Part shown: piece by piece, positions 61,160 to 64,000 of the stretch
Position numbering within the stretch: position 1 is the first letter of the stretch
How the letters are laid out: every line of letters begins with the position of its first letter
Source of the DNA: Siphonodentalium dalli
Lineage: Eukaryota > Mollusca > Scaphopoda > Gadilida > Siphonodentaliidae
Length of the DNA stretch: 64,000 nt
Direction of reading: 5' to 3'
NCBI GenBank assembly: GCA_032622095.1
Contig: CP136061.1
Coordinates: forward strand, 10,803,287 to 10,867,286
Program-made: the position numbers and the translations under genes
Notes under the pieces: generated by a model
The model's input: only the letters and a program-made list of their open reading frames with translations
What the model was told of the DNA's origin: nothing
The model's database searches: none

Positions 61160-64000
61160 CTGCCCTACCTATCAGCGTGGTATCGTCCGCGTATTGGTTT
61201 ATACTGTATTATGTCCTGCCTATCAGCGTCGTATCGTCCGCGTATTGGTTTATATTGTATTCTGCCCTGCCTATCAGCGTGGTATCGTCCGCGTATTGGT
61301 TTATATTGTATTCTGCCCTGCCTATCAGCGTGGTATCGCCCGCGTATTGGTTTATATTGTATTCTGCCCTGCCTATCAGCGTGGTATCGTCCGCGTATTG
61401 GTTTATATTGTATTCTGCCCTGCCTATCAGCGTCGTATCGTCCGCGTATTGGTTTATATTGTATTCTGTCCTGCCTATCGGCGTCGTATCGTCCGCGTAT
61501 TGGTTTATATTGTATTCTGTCCTGCCTATCAGCGTGGTATCGTCCGCGTATTGGTTTATATTGTATTCTGTCCTGCCTATCAGCGTGGTATCGTCCGCGT
61601 ATTGGTTTATATTGTATTCTGTCCTGCCTATCAGCGTCGTATCGTCCGCGTATTGGTTTATATTGTATTCTGTCCTGCCTATCAGCGTGGTATCGTACGC
61701 GTATTGGTTTATATTGTATTCTGTCCTGCCTATCAGCGTGGTATCGTCCGCGTATTGGTTTATATTGTATTCTGTCCTGCCTATCAGCGTCGTATCGTCC
61801 GCGTATTGGTTTATATTGTATTCTGTCCTGCCTATCAGCGTGGTATCGTCCGCGTATTGGTTTATATTGTATTCTGTCCTGCCTATCAGCGTCGTATCGT
61901 CCGCGTATTGGTTTATATTGTATTCTGTCCTGCCTATCAGCGTGGTATCGTACGCGTATTGGTTTATATTGTATTCTGTCCTGCCTATCAGCGTGGTATC
62001 GTCCGCGTATTGGTTTATATTGTATTCTGTCCTGCCTATCAGCGTCGTATCGTCCGCGTATTGGTTTATATTGTATTCTGTCATGCCTATCAGCGTGGTA
62101 TCGTCCGCGTATTGGTTTATATTGTATTCTGCCCTGCCTATCAGCGTGGTATCGTCCGCGTATTGGTTTATATTGTATTCTGTCCTGACTATCAGCGTCG
62201 TATCGTCCGCGTATTGGTTAATATTGTATTCTGTCCTGCCTATCAGCGTGGTATCGTCCGCGTATTCGTATATATTGTATTCTGCCCTCCCCATCAGCGT
62301 GGTATCGTCCGCGTATTGGTTTATATTGTATTCTGTCCTGCCTATCAGCGTGGTATCGTCCGCGTATTGGTTTATATTGTATTATGTCCTGCCTATCAGC
62401 GTCGTGTCGTCCGCGTATTGGTTTATATTGTATTCTGTCCTGACTATCAGCGTGGTATCGTCCGCGTATTGGTTTATATTGTATTCTGTCCTACCTATCA
62501 GCGTGGTATCGTCCGCGTATTGGTTTATATTGTATTCTGTCCTGCCTATCAGCGTCGTATCGTCCGCGTATTGGTTTATATTGTATTCTGACCTGCCTAT
62601 CAGCGTGGTATCGTCCGCGTATTGGTTTATATTGTATTCTGTCCTGCCTATCAGCGTCGTATCGTCCGCGTATTGGTTTATATTGTATTCTGTTCTGCCT
62701 ATCAGCGTGGTATCGTCCGCGTATTGGTTTATATTGTATTCTGTCCTGCCTATCAGCGTCGTATCGTCCGCGTATTGGTTTATATTGTATTCTGTCCTCC
62801 CTATCAGCGTGGTATCGTCCGCGTATTGGTTTATATTGTATTCTGTCCTCCCTATCAGCGTGGTATCGTCCGCGTATTGGTTTATATTGTATTCTGTCCT
62901 GTCTATCAGCGTGGTATCGTCCGCGTATTGGTTTATATTGTATTCTGTCCTGCCTATCAGCGTCGTATCGTCCGCGTATTGGTTTATATTGTATTCTGTC
63001 CTACCTATCAGCGTGGTATCGTCCGCGTATTGGTTTATATTGCATTCTGTCCTGACTATCAGCGTGGTATCGTCCGCGTATTGGTTTATATTGTATTCTG
63101 TCCTGCCTATCAGCGTGGTATCGTCCGCGTATTGGTTTATATTGTATTCTGTCCTGCCTATCAGCGTGGTATCGTCCGCGTATTGGTTTATATTGTATTC
63201 TGTCCAACCTATCAGCGTGGTATCGTCCGCGTATTGGTTTATATTGTATTCTGCCCTACCTATCAGCGTGGTATCGTCCGCGTATTGGTTTATATTGTAT
63301 TCTGCCCTACCTATCAGCGTGGTATCGTCCGCGTATTGGTTTATATTGTATTCTGTCCTGCCTATCAGCGTCGTATCGTCCGCGTATTGGTTTATATTGT
63401 ATTCTGTCCTACCTATCAGCGTGGTATCGTCCGCGTATTGGTTTATATTGTATTATGTCCTGCCTATCAGCGTCGTATCGTCCGCGTATTGGTTTATATT
63501 GTATTCTGTCCTACCTATCAGCGTGGTATCGTCCGCGTATTGGTTTATATTGTATTCTGTCCTGCCTATCAGCGTGGTATCGTCCGCGTATTGGTTTATA
63601 TTGTATTCTGTCCTGCCTATCAGCGTGGTATCGTCCGCGTATTGGTTTATATTGTATTCTGTCTTGCCTATTAGCGTGGAGTCGTCCGCGTATTGGTTTA
63701 TATTGTATTCTGTCCTACCTATCAGCGTGGTATCGTACGCGTATTGGTTTATATTGTATTCTGTCCTGCCTATCAGCGTGGTATCGTCCGCGTATTGGTT
63801 TATATTGTATTCTGTCCTGCCTATCAGCGTGGTATCGTCCGCGTATTGGTTTATATTGTATTCTGTCTTGCCTATCAGCGTGGTATCGTCCGCGTATTGG
63901 TTTATATTGTATCCTGTCCTGCCTATCAGCGTCGTATCGTCCGCGTATTGGTTTATATTGTATTCTGTCCTGCCTATCAGCGTGGTATCGTCCGCGTATT
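61160..64000. repeat. Higher-order block, copy 2, in the 51-bp satellite
   Basis: Second copy of 54780-57600. It has one extra monomer near 62740-62790, raising the offset from 6380 to 6431 bp, and one fewer near 63950. The match runs to about the right edge of the window. Confidence 0.88.

Larger units (their letters stand above)
43471..64000 (-). repeat. 51-bp satellite derived from a reverse-transcriptase motif (right edge open)
   Basis: About 400 head-to-tail copies of a 51-bp unit: cgtggtatcgtccgcgtatt, then ggtttatattgtattctgtc and ctgcctatcag. The reverse complement reads, in one frame, R-T-E-Y-N-I-N-Q-Y-A-D-D-T-T-L-I-G, so tac gcg gac gat encodes the YADD catalytic box of a reverse transcriptase with its usual QYADDTTLI surroundings. 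Monomers are highly similar. The main variable sites are cgtGg/cgtCg, tGcc/tAcc/tCcc and ctgTcct/ctgCcct. Because 51 is 17 codons and the unit lacks stops in five frames, open frames reach 4907 codons (45986-60709, plus). The YADD frame is broken by about twenty tattatg variants (GAA to TAA on the minus strand) and has open runs such as 47317-48981, 53095-54591 and 61209-62294. I regard the array as non-coding satellite of retroelement origin, not a gene. Confidence 0.95.

Noticed and set aside
43472-62591. Giant plus-strand open frames (825, 1129, 3028, 4907 and 1855 codons) as repeat-protein genes
   Set aside because: They are frame-shadows of a 51-bp satellite with no stops. Three overlapping plus frames are open at once, and there is no promoter, non-repeat domain or codon bias.

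Overview
The window looks like non-genic, repeat-dominated chromosomal DNA of an animal, probably a marine invertebrate and plausibly a bivalve or other mollusc. I see no intact protein-coding gene, no tRNA or rRNA and no prokaryotic operon structure. The only recognisable coding sequence is two decayed non-LTR retrotransposon (LINE) fragments. The mollusc suggestion is inference: it rests on jockey/CR1-like LINEs, many short non-autonomous DNA transposons and an ACGG/ACAG tetranucleotide core of the kind known from bivalve pearl/CvA-type elements.

About three quarters of the window is tandem repeat, in at least thirteen arrays of different monomers. Left to right: 46-bp satellite (1-12365); 36-bp satellite (12750-14820) split by a 5'-truncated LINE (14821-16526); a Mutator-like TIR element (16727-17892, 9-bp target duplication) nested in a TTAA-ended element (16699-18247); unique DNA (18248-20945); two arrays of about 40-bp units (20950-23310); a 40-bp array (24025-24955); a core holding two more TTAA-ended copies (25011-25670); a palindromic 50-bp array (25815-28560); unique AT-rich DNA with hairpin elements (28680-29980); a 72-bp array becoming a ~178-bp array (29985-32400); a 254-bp hAT-type foldback MITE (32470-32723); a 32-bp array (33190-33858); a 48-bp array (34534-35240); a second dead LINE on the minus strand (35335-36850); an (AT)n tract; a 20-bp minisatellite (37486-40315) interrupted by a clean 1.1-kb hAT-like element; a fourth TTAA-type copy; a 40-bp array (41095-42905); and a 51-bp satellite from 43471 past the right edge (about 400 monomers).

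The most striking point is the 51-bp satellite. Its length is 17 codons. Read on the minus strand, each monomer spells a reverse-transcriptase motif C (QYADDTTLI inside a 17-residue period), so the array looks like a short piece of a retroelement polymerase core amplified about 400-fold. Several of its most common variant positions are silent in that frame, although scattered stop codons argue against one long protein. Other arrays also show links to transposons: the 40-bp and 50-bp arrays at 24-28.5 kb are related to each other in inverted orientation and resemble the terminal repeat of the Mutator-like element, which suggests terminal repeats growing into satellites. Large block duplications (about 4.8/5.6 kb, 0.96 kb and 6.4 kb) show that arrays also expand by segmental steps.

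The very long open frames in the arrays (up to 4907 codons) follow from monomer lengths divisible by three that lack stops. I do not treat them as genes.
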